Shown here: one piece after another, positions 1 to 5,940 of the stretch | How positions within the stretch are numbered: position 1 is the stretch's first letter | Layout of the letters: each line of letters opens with the position of its first letter | From: Chloroflexota bacterium | GTDB lineage: Bacteria; Chloroflexota; Ktedonobacteria; Ktedonobacterales; Ktedonobacteraceae | NCBI GenBank assembly: GCA_005879655.1 | Contig: VBJK01000066.1 | Coordinates: 16,187 to 41,029, forward strand | DNA length: 24,843 bases | Reading direction: 5' to 3' | Program-made: the position numbers and the translations under genes | The notes under the pieces: model-generated | What the model was told of the DNA's origin: nothing | What the model saw: only the letters and a program-made list of their open reading frames with translations | Databases searched by the model: none

Positions 1-66
1 AGTTGGATAAGCAATACAAGCAAATCATGTGGACGTGATCCTACGCGAAGCTGTGACCTCGGATTA

Positions 67-198
67 TCAGCCCAGAATGGTGTTGAACGCAGTTTTCCCA
101 ACATTATTTTGACCTCCAATTAAAGTAATTCCATCTATATCAGGTATCTCTAATTGTTCAAATTCTTTGAAATTATGTATATATAAGCGGTTAATCAT
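67..198 (-). pseudogene. Truncated N-terminus of a P-loop (AAA/OLD/SMC-like) ATPase
   Basis: Reading the minus strand from an ATG at 198 gives 43 residues beginning MINRLYIHNFKEFEQLEIPD and reaching a textbook Walker A, GGQNNVGKT, before two successive stops (TGA then TAA, 69-64). A short beta hairpin followed by GIT-LIGG-NNVGKT is how AAA_15/AAA_21-type ATPases (OLD nucleases, abortive-infection and retron-associated ATPases) start. Those proteins run for several hundred residues, so this is only the first few percent of a gene. A GAGGA lies about 13 bases upstream. Another minus-strand frame stays open from about 72 to the window edge without recognisable homology, so a frameshift inside the gene is less likely than a deletion or replacement, but what lies left of position 1 is unseen. 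The ATPase start is clear; its family and the cause of the truncation are not. Confidence 0.65.
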
Positions 199-252
199 AA
201 ATGTTGTCCCATCCTCTGATAATACTATCTCGATCAATAGCTGTAGGGAATT

Positions 253-281
253 TTGCTGTCAGTATAACACTATGTTATACT
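253..281 (+). promoter_or_regulatory. Promoter with an overlapping palindromic operator, upstream of leader ORF and kinase
   Basis: TTGCTG (253-258), a 17-base spacer and TATACT (276-281) form a plausible sigma-70-type promoter. The -10 box lies inside a near-perfect inverted repeat, AGTATAAC (261-268), five bases, GTTATACT (274-281), which is the usual geometry for a repressor site that blocks polymerase. Only the right half (TATGTTATACTCTC) recurs at the related site near 2356. The repressor is not identifiable in the window. Confidence 0.45.
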
Positions 282-467
282 CTCGTATAGAAGAGAGGAT
301 CAGCCATGCCCACACAAGCAGATCGGATAGCAACACTAGCAACGTGGCTTTGCTGAACCTCTGCTATGTTCACAACGAGAGAAAAGCAGCATATGAGCGG
401 TCCTCTCATTTGAGAAGAGACGGAGATGATACGACTTAAATATCAGCACCACATACAAACAGGCAAT
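271..467 (+). repeat. Upstream copy of a duplicated promoter/leader region
   Basis: Blocks of this region recur at 2356-2477. The first block is TATGTTATACTCTC followed by TA-AGAAG-GAGGATCAG (271-302, matching 2356-2389). The second is CCTCTCATTTGAGAAGAGA (402-420, matching 2432-2450) followed by the start of an ORF, ATGATACGACTTAAA. The spacer between blocks is about 60 bases longer here. TCTCA-TT-TGAGA is itself a small palindrome that could be an operator. Between 199 and 425 no other gene was seen; an ORF reading through the region on the plus strand is the antisense of the ATPase remnant and has no ribosome site. Confidence 0.7.
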
Positions 468-488
468 GGAACTGAGGCGGTTTCATGA
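426..488 (+). CDS. 20-residue leader ORF, remnant of the 96-residue membrane-protein gene
   Basis: ATG at 426 opens a 20-codon ORF starting MIRLKYQHHIQTGNG and ending with a TGA that overlaps the kinase ATG as ATGA (485-488). Its first 13 residues match the start of the protein at 2446 (MIRLKDHFRVQTGVG), and the upstream DNA is duplicated as well. It therefore looks like a copy of the small membrane-protein gene cut down to its first 15 or so codons. The overlap suggests it now serves as a translational leader coupled to the kinase. It could equally be a non-functional relic. No strong Shine-Dalgarno is visible; AAGAG lies about 7 bases upstream, as in the intact copy. Confidence 0.5.
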   Translation: MIRLKYQHHIQTGNGTEAVS

Positions 489-1615
489 CGAGCGATCTCA
501 GCGGACTAGCAGGTAAAATGCTAGGTACATGTATACTCGAAAAATTGTTGGGTCAAGGTGGCATGGGAGCTGTTTATCTTGCCCGACAAATACGTCCAGC
601 GCGTCATGTCGCTGTCAAAGTGCTTATGCCAACGTCTGCCCCCGCTAGTGAAATTTATCAGGAGTTCCTTGCTCGCTTCCGTCGTGAAGCTGATGTGATT
701 GCACGTCTTGAACATGTCAATATTGTTCCAATCTATGAATATGGTGAACAAGACGGTAGAGCATATCTGGTAATGCCTTATATGACTGGTGGCAGTCTAC
801 GTGACGTTTTAACCAGACATGGCCCACTAGCACTACAAGAAGTTCTGCCCTACATCGACCAGGCAGCAGCCGCACTGGACTATGCACATGCCCATGGCGT
901 CATCCATCGGGATTTGAAGCCCGCCAACTTCCTGCTTCATGCCGATGGTAGACTTGTATTAGCAGACTTTGGCATCGCACGCATCCTACAAGATAGTAGA
1001 ACACCAACAGAGGCAAAAACGTTAACGCACGCCAGTATGTTACTTGGTACCCCTGATTACATGGCTCCAGAGATGGCGCTCGGCAAAGTAGTAGACTATC
1101 GCTCTGATATTTACGAATTGGGCATCGTGCTTTTTCAGATGCTCAGCGGACACCTGCCATTTACAGGCGACACTCCTTATGCCGTCTTTACACAACACTT
1201 GCAAGAGCCTGTCCCGCTACTTCATACAACTAACCCAAACATTCCGCCAGCGGTCGATGCAGTCATTCAAACTGCCACCGCCAAACAGCGCGAAGAGCGC
1301 TACACCTCAGCAGGGGCATTGGCAACGGCTCTACGTAACGCTGCAATGAGAACTACCTCCTCATCGCATGTGCAGCAAGAAGATATTGCTACAGCTATCT
1401 CCCCATTGTATCCAACTGTACCACCCTCACAACATCACACTCCACCTCCTCAAGTACCATCACTGACGCCTATAGCAGAGCCTTACAAGCGCACTCCTGT
1501 TAGTTATGGGCCATCAAGCTATCCGGATCTTCATGAGCGTCTTACTTGTCCTCATACTCATCATCGGTGGTGTTTTCCTTGGCCTACAACTCGGCAAGAA
1601 CGCAACAGCCAATAA
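485..1615 (+). CDS. Ser/Thr protein kinase (PknB type), apparently frameshifted near its 3' end
   Basis: The protein is a bacterial Hanks-type kinase that would transfer phosphate from ATP to Ser/Thr of target proteins. Visible elements in order are the glycine loop GQGGMGAVY (residues 23-31), the ATP lysine in VAVKVL (K45), the catalytic loop HRDLKPAN (141-148), DFG (161-163) and the activation-segment end TPDYMAPE (189-196). All key residues are present. The kinase domain ends near residue 290 and is followed by a Pro/Ser/Thr linker. The expected transmembrane helix then appears in a different frame (next entry), while this frame continues with the improbable tail HERLTCPHTHHRWCFPW and stops. 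The start at 485 has GAGG about 7-10 bases upstream and overlaps the leader ORF. The natural product is probably one membrane kinase of about 620 residues. Confidence 0.88.
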   Translation: MTSDLSGLAGKMLGTCILEKLLGQGGMGAVYLARQIRPARHVAVKVLMPTSAPASEIYQEFLARFRREADVIARLEHVNIVPIYEYGEQDGRAYLVMPYMTGGSLRDVLTRHGPLALQEVLPYIDQAAAALDYAHAHGVIHRDLKPANFLLHADGRLVLADFGIARILQDSRTPTEAKTLTHASMLLGTPDYMAPEMALGKVVDYRSDIYELGIVLFQMLSGHLPFTGDTPYAVFTQHLQEPVPLLHTTNPNIPPAVDAVIQTATAKQREERYTSAGALATALRNAAMRTTSSSHVQQEDIATAISPLYPTVPPSQHHTPPPQVPSLTPIAEPYKRTPVSYGPSSYPDLHERLTCPHTHHRWCFPWPTTRQERNSQ

Positions 1616-2348
1616 TCCTACACCAACTACCACAAATCTCTCTATAACAGCGACGACTGCCACAATACAGACAACTGCTACACCTTCTACCGCAAGTACA
1701 GTAACACCAACTAAGCAAGCTACTCCTACCCCTGTAAATCAACCTACCCCTATTCCAACGACGGCAACTACTACTATCCCAGTTGGAGGACAATTGTATA
1801 CAACCACCAGCCCCGGCCATAATTGCGACACCAATGGGGGAACCTGGACAGATTACAATGGTGTCAAGATTAGCTGCCAGAACAATGGCACGACTATAAG
1901 CAATGTTGCACCATCAGCGACTCTACAAGGAACTTTTCTCACACAAATGCCCGGTCAGGTATATCCTAATAATTACGTGATACAGGCTAAAATGCAACGG
2001 GGAGCAAATTCTGCTAACGACTTTGGTCTCTACTTCCGTAATCAGCCAGGAGCAAATCAACAGGGAACCTATACATTTTTAATTCATGCAGATGGTACAT
2101 GGAATGCCTATCTATACGACAACAATACCGGTAGCCCAACGAAATTGACAGGCGGCAATTTCGGCGATCCGCATGCACCAGTCACGCTAACTGTGGTAGC
2201 CAACGGCTCACAATTTCGTTTCTACGCTAATGGCAACTTACTCGGCAGCATCAATGATAACACCTATACCAGCGGAACTGTTGGCATTGCAGTAGATCAG
2301 GGGGGAAGTGTTGTGGTCAGCAATTTCACTGTCTATGCTACATTGTAG
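1506..2348 (+). CDS. Membrane anchor and extracellular jelly-roll sensor segment, likely the displaced C-terminal half of the kinase
   Basis: This frame, +1 relative to the kinase, encodes a transmembrane helix (about residues 9-30, SVLLVLILIIGG followed by VFLGLQLG), a long Thr/Pro/Ala linker typical of surface-exposed tethers, and a C-terminal domain of about 170 residues. That domain has the pattern of concanavalin-like/LamG jelly rolls (FGLYFRNQPG, TYTFLIHADGTW, VTLTVVANGSQFRFYANG, GTVGIAVDQGG). Kinase-TM-jelly roll is a common receptor-kinase layout in filamentous Chloroflexota. The frame has been open since 1476, so any shift lies between 1476 and about 1530. If translated separately, ATG 1533 is preceded by a weak GGA and ATG 1506 by nothing convincing. 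It is either a true disrupted gene, a sequencing indel, or a frameshift-dependent product. Confidence 0.7.
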   Translation: MGHQAIRIFMSVLLVLILIIGGVFLGLQLGKNATANNPTPTTTNLSITATTATIQTTATPSTASTVTPTKQATPTPVNQPTPIPTTATTTIPVGGQLYTTTSPGHNCDTNGGTWTDYNGVKISCQNNGTTISNVAPSATLQGTFLTQMPGQVYPNNYVIQAKMQRGANSANDFGLYFRNQPGANQQGTYTFLIHADGTWNAYLYDNNTGSPTKLTGGNFGDPHAPVTLTVVANGSQFRFYANGNLLGSINDNTYTSGTVGIAVDQGGSVVVSNFTVYATL

Positions 2349-2355
2349 AGTTTTT

Positions 2356-2477
2356 TATGTTATACTCTCTTACAGAAGCGAGGATCAGTCACAACCACAT
2401 CCATACAAGAATATGAGAAGACCTCTCATTTGAGAAGAGATAGAGATGATACGACTTAAAGATCATTTTCGCGTACA
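2356..2477 (+). promoter_or_regulatory. Downstream copy of the duplicated promoter/leader region
   Basis: TATGTTATACTCTC (2356-2369) carries the same TATACT -10 box (2361-2366) as the site at 276. It is followed by the shared AGAAG-GAGGATCAG block and by CCTCTCATTTGAGAAGAGA (2432-2450), with the palindrome TCTCA-TT-TGAGA just before the ORF. No good -35 is seen, and the left half of the upstream operator palindrome is missing here. The region lies directly after the kinase sensor segment, so the small membrane protein and GerW genes can be transcribed on their own. Confidence 0.45.
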
Positions 2478-2736
2478 AACAGGGGTAGGCCCACCAGTGA
2501 CCGTAGGAGACATTACAGTGACTCCGCAATTCGAGGCAGTCATCGTCCGTTTGGCCAGCAGCGGCTTCATCTGGAATCGACCAACGGCTATTCTAGTAGA
2601 ACAAAACGGGCACATAACACGCTTCCCGATTAGAGATATCACTCGCATCCTTCTATTATGGCTTCTGAGCTTCAGCTTGCTACTTTCCATTATGAGCTTC
2701 ATCAAGTTTTCTCGACGAAAGGTAATCAGACCATGA
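2446..2736 (+). CDS. Small membrane protein, partner of the GerW-like gene
   Basis: This 96-residue protein is not assigned to a named family. It has a soluble N-terminal part (residues 1-62) with short beta-like segments (PVTVGDITVTPQFEAVIVRL, then RPTAILVEQNGHITRFPI). One transmembrane helix follows (about 66-86), with a basic tail (KFSRRKVIRP) that suggests a cytoplasmic C-terminus. The stop overlaps the next gene's ATG as ATGA, so the two are translationally coupled and probably work together. Its first 13 residues and upstream DNA are duplicated ahead of the kinase. Function is unknown; a role as membrane tether or partner of the GerW-like protein is inference from the coupling. Confidence 0.75.
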   Translation: MIRLKDHFRVQTGVGPPVTVGDITVTPQFEAVIVRLASSGFIWNRPTAILVEQNGHITRFPIRDITRILLLWLLSFSLLLSIMSFIKFSRRKVIRP

Positions 2737-3191
2737 TCGACACCAGAACCAGAGTTCTCTCACTCGCAGAGAAGACCAGTGAACAATTCTCCTCTCTCTT
2801 CGACAGAATATTTGCCGCTGCCCACTCCGAATCCGTGTACAGTAAACCTGTTATATCAGGCAATTATACGGTTATTACAGCTAGCGAAGTCACCTCCGGT
2901 GGTGGCTTCGGCTCAGGTGGAGGTATTGGACCAGAGCTTCCTCTCTCAATAATCAAAAAGCGACCAGACGAGGCGGCATCTCATGCAGAGCAAGTCAACA
3001 GCGGTGGCGGTGGCGGCATTGGTGGCGGTGGTGGCTCCGCCGGGCGACCAGTGGCCGTTATCATCATTGGGCCAGAAGGTGTCACCGTCAAACCCGTCCT
3101 TGATGTCACCAAGATCGCCCTCGCTGGCATTGCTACCGGGATAGTCATGCTAACGACACTCAGGAAGATGCGGAAAATGAGCAAAGGTTGA
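2733..3191 (+). CDS. GerW/YtfJ-family protein with C-terminal transmembrane helix
   Basis: The 152-residue protein matches the GerW (YtfJ, PF09579) pattern: an N-terminal helix (LAEKTSEQFSSLFDRIF), a beta strand (GNYTVITASEVTSGGGFGSGG, residues 43-63), a second glycine cluster (90-102), and then GRPVAVIIIGPEGVTVKPV (104-122). In Bacillus, GerW is needed for germination of spores in response to some nutrients; its biochemistry is unknown. Unlike the short soluble versions, this one ends in a hydrophobic segment (about 126-143) and a basic tail. The ATG at 2733 was chosen over an in-frame ATG at 2658 because it overlaps the upstream stop as ATGA and gives the family-like start. Family assignment is good; the process it serves here is not known. 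Confidence 0.8.
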   Translation: MIDTRTRVLSLAEKTSEQFSSLFDRIFAAAHSESVYSKPVISGNYTVITASEVTSGGGFGSGGGIGPELPLSIIKKRPDEAASHAEQVNSGGGGGIGGGGGSAGRPVAVIIIGPEGVTVKPVLDVTKIALAGIATGIVMLTTLRKMRKMSKG

Positions 3192-3263
3192 CTTTTACCG
3201 CAATTGAAACTCCTTGGTCCTAGCAGCACGTATAGAAAGCACAATTACCTCATGTCATAAAAA

Positions 3264-3291
3264 CTCGGCTTTTCTATAGCATAAAAGAGAG
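3264..3291. terminator. Probable bidirectional terminator between convergent genes
   Basis: CTC-GG-CTTTT (3264-3273), a 9-base loop and AAAAG-A-GAG (3283-3291) form an imperfect stem flanked by A-rich and T-rich sequence on both sides. It lies between the stops of the GerW-like gene and the convergent glycosidase gene. The stem is weak. The nearby CCCTTTATGGGTGCCC (about 3318-3333) resembles one arm and loop of the terminator at 12490. Confidence 0.35.
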
Positions 3292-3347
3292 CTTTGTATT
3301 TCTCCTGGATGGACTTGCCCTTTATGGGTGCCCTGCCCGCTCTATAG

Positions 3348-4679
3348 TCAGGGCATTGGTGGCACGATAGCCGCCTGCTTGTAGAGATCGTTCATCAGGC
3401 GATCCTTGAAGCCTAGCGGATTAGCTAGCAACGACCTGAGTCTGAAGAAGATACTGCCCCTGACCTGTGGAGAGTTCCGGTCAAGCTGTATATGCCTGGG
3501 CATCTCTTCGGGATTGGCCCAGGCAGCTGGCGTGCCAGAGCCGATCTGGTAGGCTGCCTGACCGATATAGAGATGCACATTGCGGCCTGCCACTTCCTTA
3601 GACCACCAGTCAACTAATTTCTCATAGGGTGCTCGATCATAGCCAATGTTCCAGTAGAGCTGTGGCGCGATGTAGTCAAGCCAGTGATGGCGAAGCCAAG
3701 TACGCGTATCGGCATAGAGATCATCGTAGCTCTGAAGCGCCCGCGTATCAGAACCAGTGAGATCAGTGGCCTTATTGCGCCATACACCAAAGGGACTGAT
3801 GCCAAACTTGACATGCGGCTTGACCCGTTTAATGCCCATCGAGAGTTGCTGGATGAGCTGATTCACATTATCGCGCCGCCAATCAGCTTTGCTGGCGAAG
3901 TGCCCGTTATTAAATTGTTTGAAGGTGGCATCATCGGAAAAATCCTGCCGGGCGACAGGATAGGGATAGAAGTAGTCATCCATGTGCACTGCGTCGATAG
4001 CGTAGTTGCTAACGACTTCGAGGATACTGTTAATGACGAACGCTTGGACTGCCGGAAGCCCTGGATTGTAGTAGAGTTTGCCGCCGTAGCTGACGATCCA
4101 ATCGGGATGCTGGCGCGCCGGATGGTTGGCAGCTAGCTCGTTAATATCATTGTGCTGGCTGAGACGATAAGGGTTGAACCAGGCATGAAATTCAAGGTTG
4201 CGCCTGTGAGCCTCAGAGACCATAAAGGCTAGCGGATTATAGCCGGGATCTTTGCCCTGTATTCCCGTCAGATAAGCTGACCACGGGCTATACTGCGAGG
4301 GGTAAAAGGCGTCAGCGACTGGCTTGATCTGGACCACGATGGCATTCAGGCACATCTGCTGCACTTGATCCAGCAAGTTTGTGAACTCCTGCTGCTGCAC
4401 GGCAACTGGCAATCCTGGTCGTGAGGGCCAATCCAGATTTTCGACGGTGGTGATCCACACGCCACGAAACTCTTGTGGGGGCCGAGGTTTCATAGAACTC
4501 GTTGGTGATTGGTCAGGCTTCTCGGTCGCTAGAGCACTAAGAGGCTTTTCACAAGCCATATTGCTGTCTCCTCTGTGGATGATAGGTAGGTAAGCCAGCG
4601 AGGCTAGCACAGCACCAAGACAGGTAAGCGCAAGAAGAGTGGTGAGAAGCACTGGTTTCCATCGTAATCTGGTAAGCAT
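3348..4679 (-). CDS. GHL10-type glycoside hydrolase-like protein, membrane-anchored or secreted
   Basis: A 443-residue protein with an N-terminal hydrophobic signal/anchor (about residues 9-31), a short low-complexity spacer, and a domain starting near residue 70 with EFRGVWITTVENLDWPSRPG. Downstream come NAIVVQIKPVADAFYPS, EFHAWFNPYRL, AVHMDDYFYPYP and DYIAPQLYWNIG. These are the hallmarks of the glycosyl-hydrolase-like 10 family (GHL10/DUF187, PF02638), predicted TIM-barrel carbohydrate-active enzymes that act outside the cell. The substrate is not predictable. An in-frame ATG at 4763 lacks a ribosome site; the ATG at 4679 has AGGAC about 6 bases upstream and yields the normal signal, so it is preferred. 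No classical lipobox is seen. It is convergent with the GerW-like gene and has no operon partner. Confidence 0.85.
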   Translation of the reverse strand: MLTRLRWKPVLLTTLLALTCLGAVLASLAYLPIIHRGDSNMACEKPLSALATEKPDQSPTSSMKPRPPQEFRGVWITTVENLDWPSRPGLPVAVQQQEFTNLLDQVQQMCLNAIVVQIKPVADAFYPSQYSPWSAYLTGIQGKDPGYNPLAFMVSEAHRRNLEFHAWFNPYRLSQHNDINELAANHPARQHPDWIVSYGGKLYYNPGLPAVQAFVINSILEVVSNYAIDAVHMDDYFYPYPVARQDFSDDATFKQFNNGHFASKADWRRDNVNQLIQQLSMGIKRVKPHVKFGISPFGVWRNKATDLTGSDTRALQSYDDLYADTRTWLRHHWLDYIAPQLYWNIGYDRAPYEKLVDWWSKEVAGRNVHLYIGQAAYQIGSGTPAAWANPEEMPRHIQLDRNSPQVRGSIFFRLRSLLANPLGFKDRLMNDLYKQAAIVPPMP

Positions 4680-4863
4680 CTCGTCCTGCCCCTCATTTTG
4701 GAGTTGATAGTTTAAACGTCTTCTACAAAGAACATACGCTACTAGAGACGTAGAGAACTTCATGTCGGTAACGCTTTAAAGTGGAGATGAAAGAAATGTC
4801 ATGTGCAGCGAAGGAGAGATGCTATGGTGTTCAGGACGCCTCGCCACCTGCGGTGGCTCGCCT

Positions 4864-4916
4864 GTTTGAAGTGGTCGGTGGGTTGGGCTACGCCCAACCC
4901 ACCGACCACTTCAAAC
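4864..4916. repeat. Perfect inverted repeat with 25-bp arms and 3-base loop
   Basis: Arm 4864-4888 (starting GTTTGAAGTGGTCGGTGGGT), loop TAC, and arm 4892-4916 are exact reverse complements. The right arm is the junction sequence of the 73-bp tandem repeat that follows, so the left arm is an inverted copy of that junction. A smaller perfect hairpin, GCCACC-TGC-GGTGGC, precedes it at 4843-4857. There is no T-run to make it an ordinary terminator, and no gene reads into it from the left on the plus strand. Confidence 0.95.
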
Positions 4917-5224
4917 GACTTGCGATGCGTCGTCTCTTGTATCTGGTGACTATGGCGCTGTCTCTTTCGACCCACCTACCACTTCAAACGACTTGCGATG
5001 CGCCGTCTCTTGTATCTGGTGACTATGGCGCTGTCTCTTTCGACCCACCTACCACTTCAAACGACTTGCGATGCGCCGTCTCTTGTATCTAGTGACTATG
5101 GCGCTGTCTCTTTCAACCCACCTACCACTTCAAACGACTTGCGATGCGCCGTCTCTTGTATCTGGTGACTATGGCGCTGTCTCTTTCGACCCACCTACCA
5201 CTTCAAACGACTTGCGATGCGCCG
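4905..5224. repeat. Tandem 73-bp repeat, about 4.4 copies
   Basis: Units start at 4905, 4978, 5051 and 5124, with a 28-base partial unit at 5197-5224. Each begins ACCACTTCAAACGACTTGCG and ends TTTCGACCCACCT. Copies differ by only a few transitions: T for C in unit 1 near 4930, and A for G near 5092 and 5115 in unit 3. Inside each unit, GCGCCGTCTCTT and GCGCTGTCTCTT form a second, shorter direct repeat. Because 73 is not a multiple of 3, long ORFs across the array change frame from copy to copy and are artefacts. The whole gap 4680-5254 contains no other gene; only the hairpins and this array are seen. Confidence 0.95.
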
Positions 5225-5254
5225 CAGGCGCTGAGAATGCTAGAAAAGGATTGC

Positions 5255-5743
5255 TTAGGCACGAGTGCTGGCGTCATAAGCCCCATACTGGCGCAGAATG
5301 TTCATCACCTCCTGCTGCCGCTGGTCTGTCTTTACGGTGACAAGTACGTGGCCTGCCTCAACCTCTTTTTGATAATAGCGAGCTTCCTCCTCTGGTACCC
5401 CCATATTGGTGAGAGCGCCAAGAATGCCACCAGTCGCAGCTCCAAGCAGAGCACCACCTAGCATCGACGCCAGGATACCCCCTGCGATGGCCGGACCAAA
5501 CCCAGGGATTAAAAGAGCTGCGCCAGCACCTAGAAGGCCCCCTATCACACCTCCACCACCAACACCTGCCGCCACCTTTGTTCCTGTATCAGCTCTCGCC
5601 TCCCCAGTAGCCTGTTCGCCACGCCTGATAAAACCAATCTGCTGATCAGTAAACCCCGCACGCTCAAGAGCTTGAATGGCTTGTTCCGCTTGTAAGCGGT
5701 CCGTGAAGACACCTACCACCGTTGAGCGATTCATCGCTGCCAT
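5255..5743 (-). CDS. YflT-like general stress protein with glycine-zipper core
   Basis: This 162-residue protein starts NRSTVVGVFTDRLQAEQAIQ and continues ALERAGFTDQQIGFIRRGE, the typical N-terminus of the heat-induced/general stress protein family (YflT, PF11181). A glycine/alanine-rich hydrophobic stretch follows (about residues 58-118, GVIGGLLGAGAALLIPGFGP and more), then a C-terminal ferredoxin-like segment (EEEARYYQKEVEAGHVLVTV). Proteins of this layout are made under stress in Firmicutes and Chloroflexota; the molecular role is unknown. The start at 5743 has AAGGAG 9 bases upstream; the in-frame upstream ATG at 5797 does not. The gene stands alone, 30 bases from the end of the tandem-repeat array. 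No promoter could be picked out with confidence. Confidence 0.82.
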   Translation of the reverse strand: MAAMNRSTVVGVFTDRLQAEQAIQALERAGFTDQQIGFIRRGEQATGEARADTGTKVAAGVGGGGVIGGLLGAGAALLIPGFGPAIAGGILASMLGGALLGAATGGILGALTNMGVPEEEARYYQKEVEAGHVLVTVKTDQRQQEVMNILRQYGAYDASTRA

Positions 5744-5940
5744 AGTTATTTTCTCCTTCCCAAGATAAGTTGATGGAAAGAGCAAAAAGTCTTGCACTTT
5801 TCCCCTTCCATCATGCTTTCTCGCGAGTAGCGCTAGTAGAACTTTTTTTATTCACATTTCCTTACCAGGAGGATGAGGTAGTGTTCGACTCACTGAGATG
5901 CTTTGACCTAAGAGGGCACGCCCTGGATCGAAAAAAGGTT

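Noticed and set aside
167..439. 90-codon plus-strand ORF
   Set aside because: It begins as the antisense of the truncated ATPase, has no ribosome site and crosses the promoter/leader region.
4905..4977. tRNA-like reading of the 73-bp unit
   Set aside because: The length is suggestive, but no acceptor stem, anticodon arm or T-loop consensus could be fitted.
4905..5224. CRISPR array
   Set aside because: Units are contiguous near-identical 73-mers with no unique spacers and no cas genes nearby.
4781..5461. Overlapping plus-strand ORFs of 89-105 codons across the tandem repeats
   Set aside because: The 73-base period moves the same peptide into all three frames; they run into the antisense of the YflT-like gene and have no ribosome sites.
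5406..5645. Ala/Pro-rich plus-strand ORF
   Set aside because: Antisense of the glycine-rich core of the stress protein.
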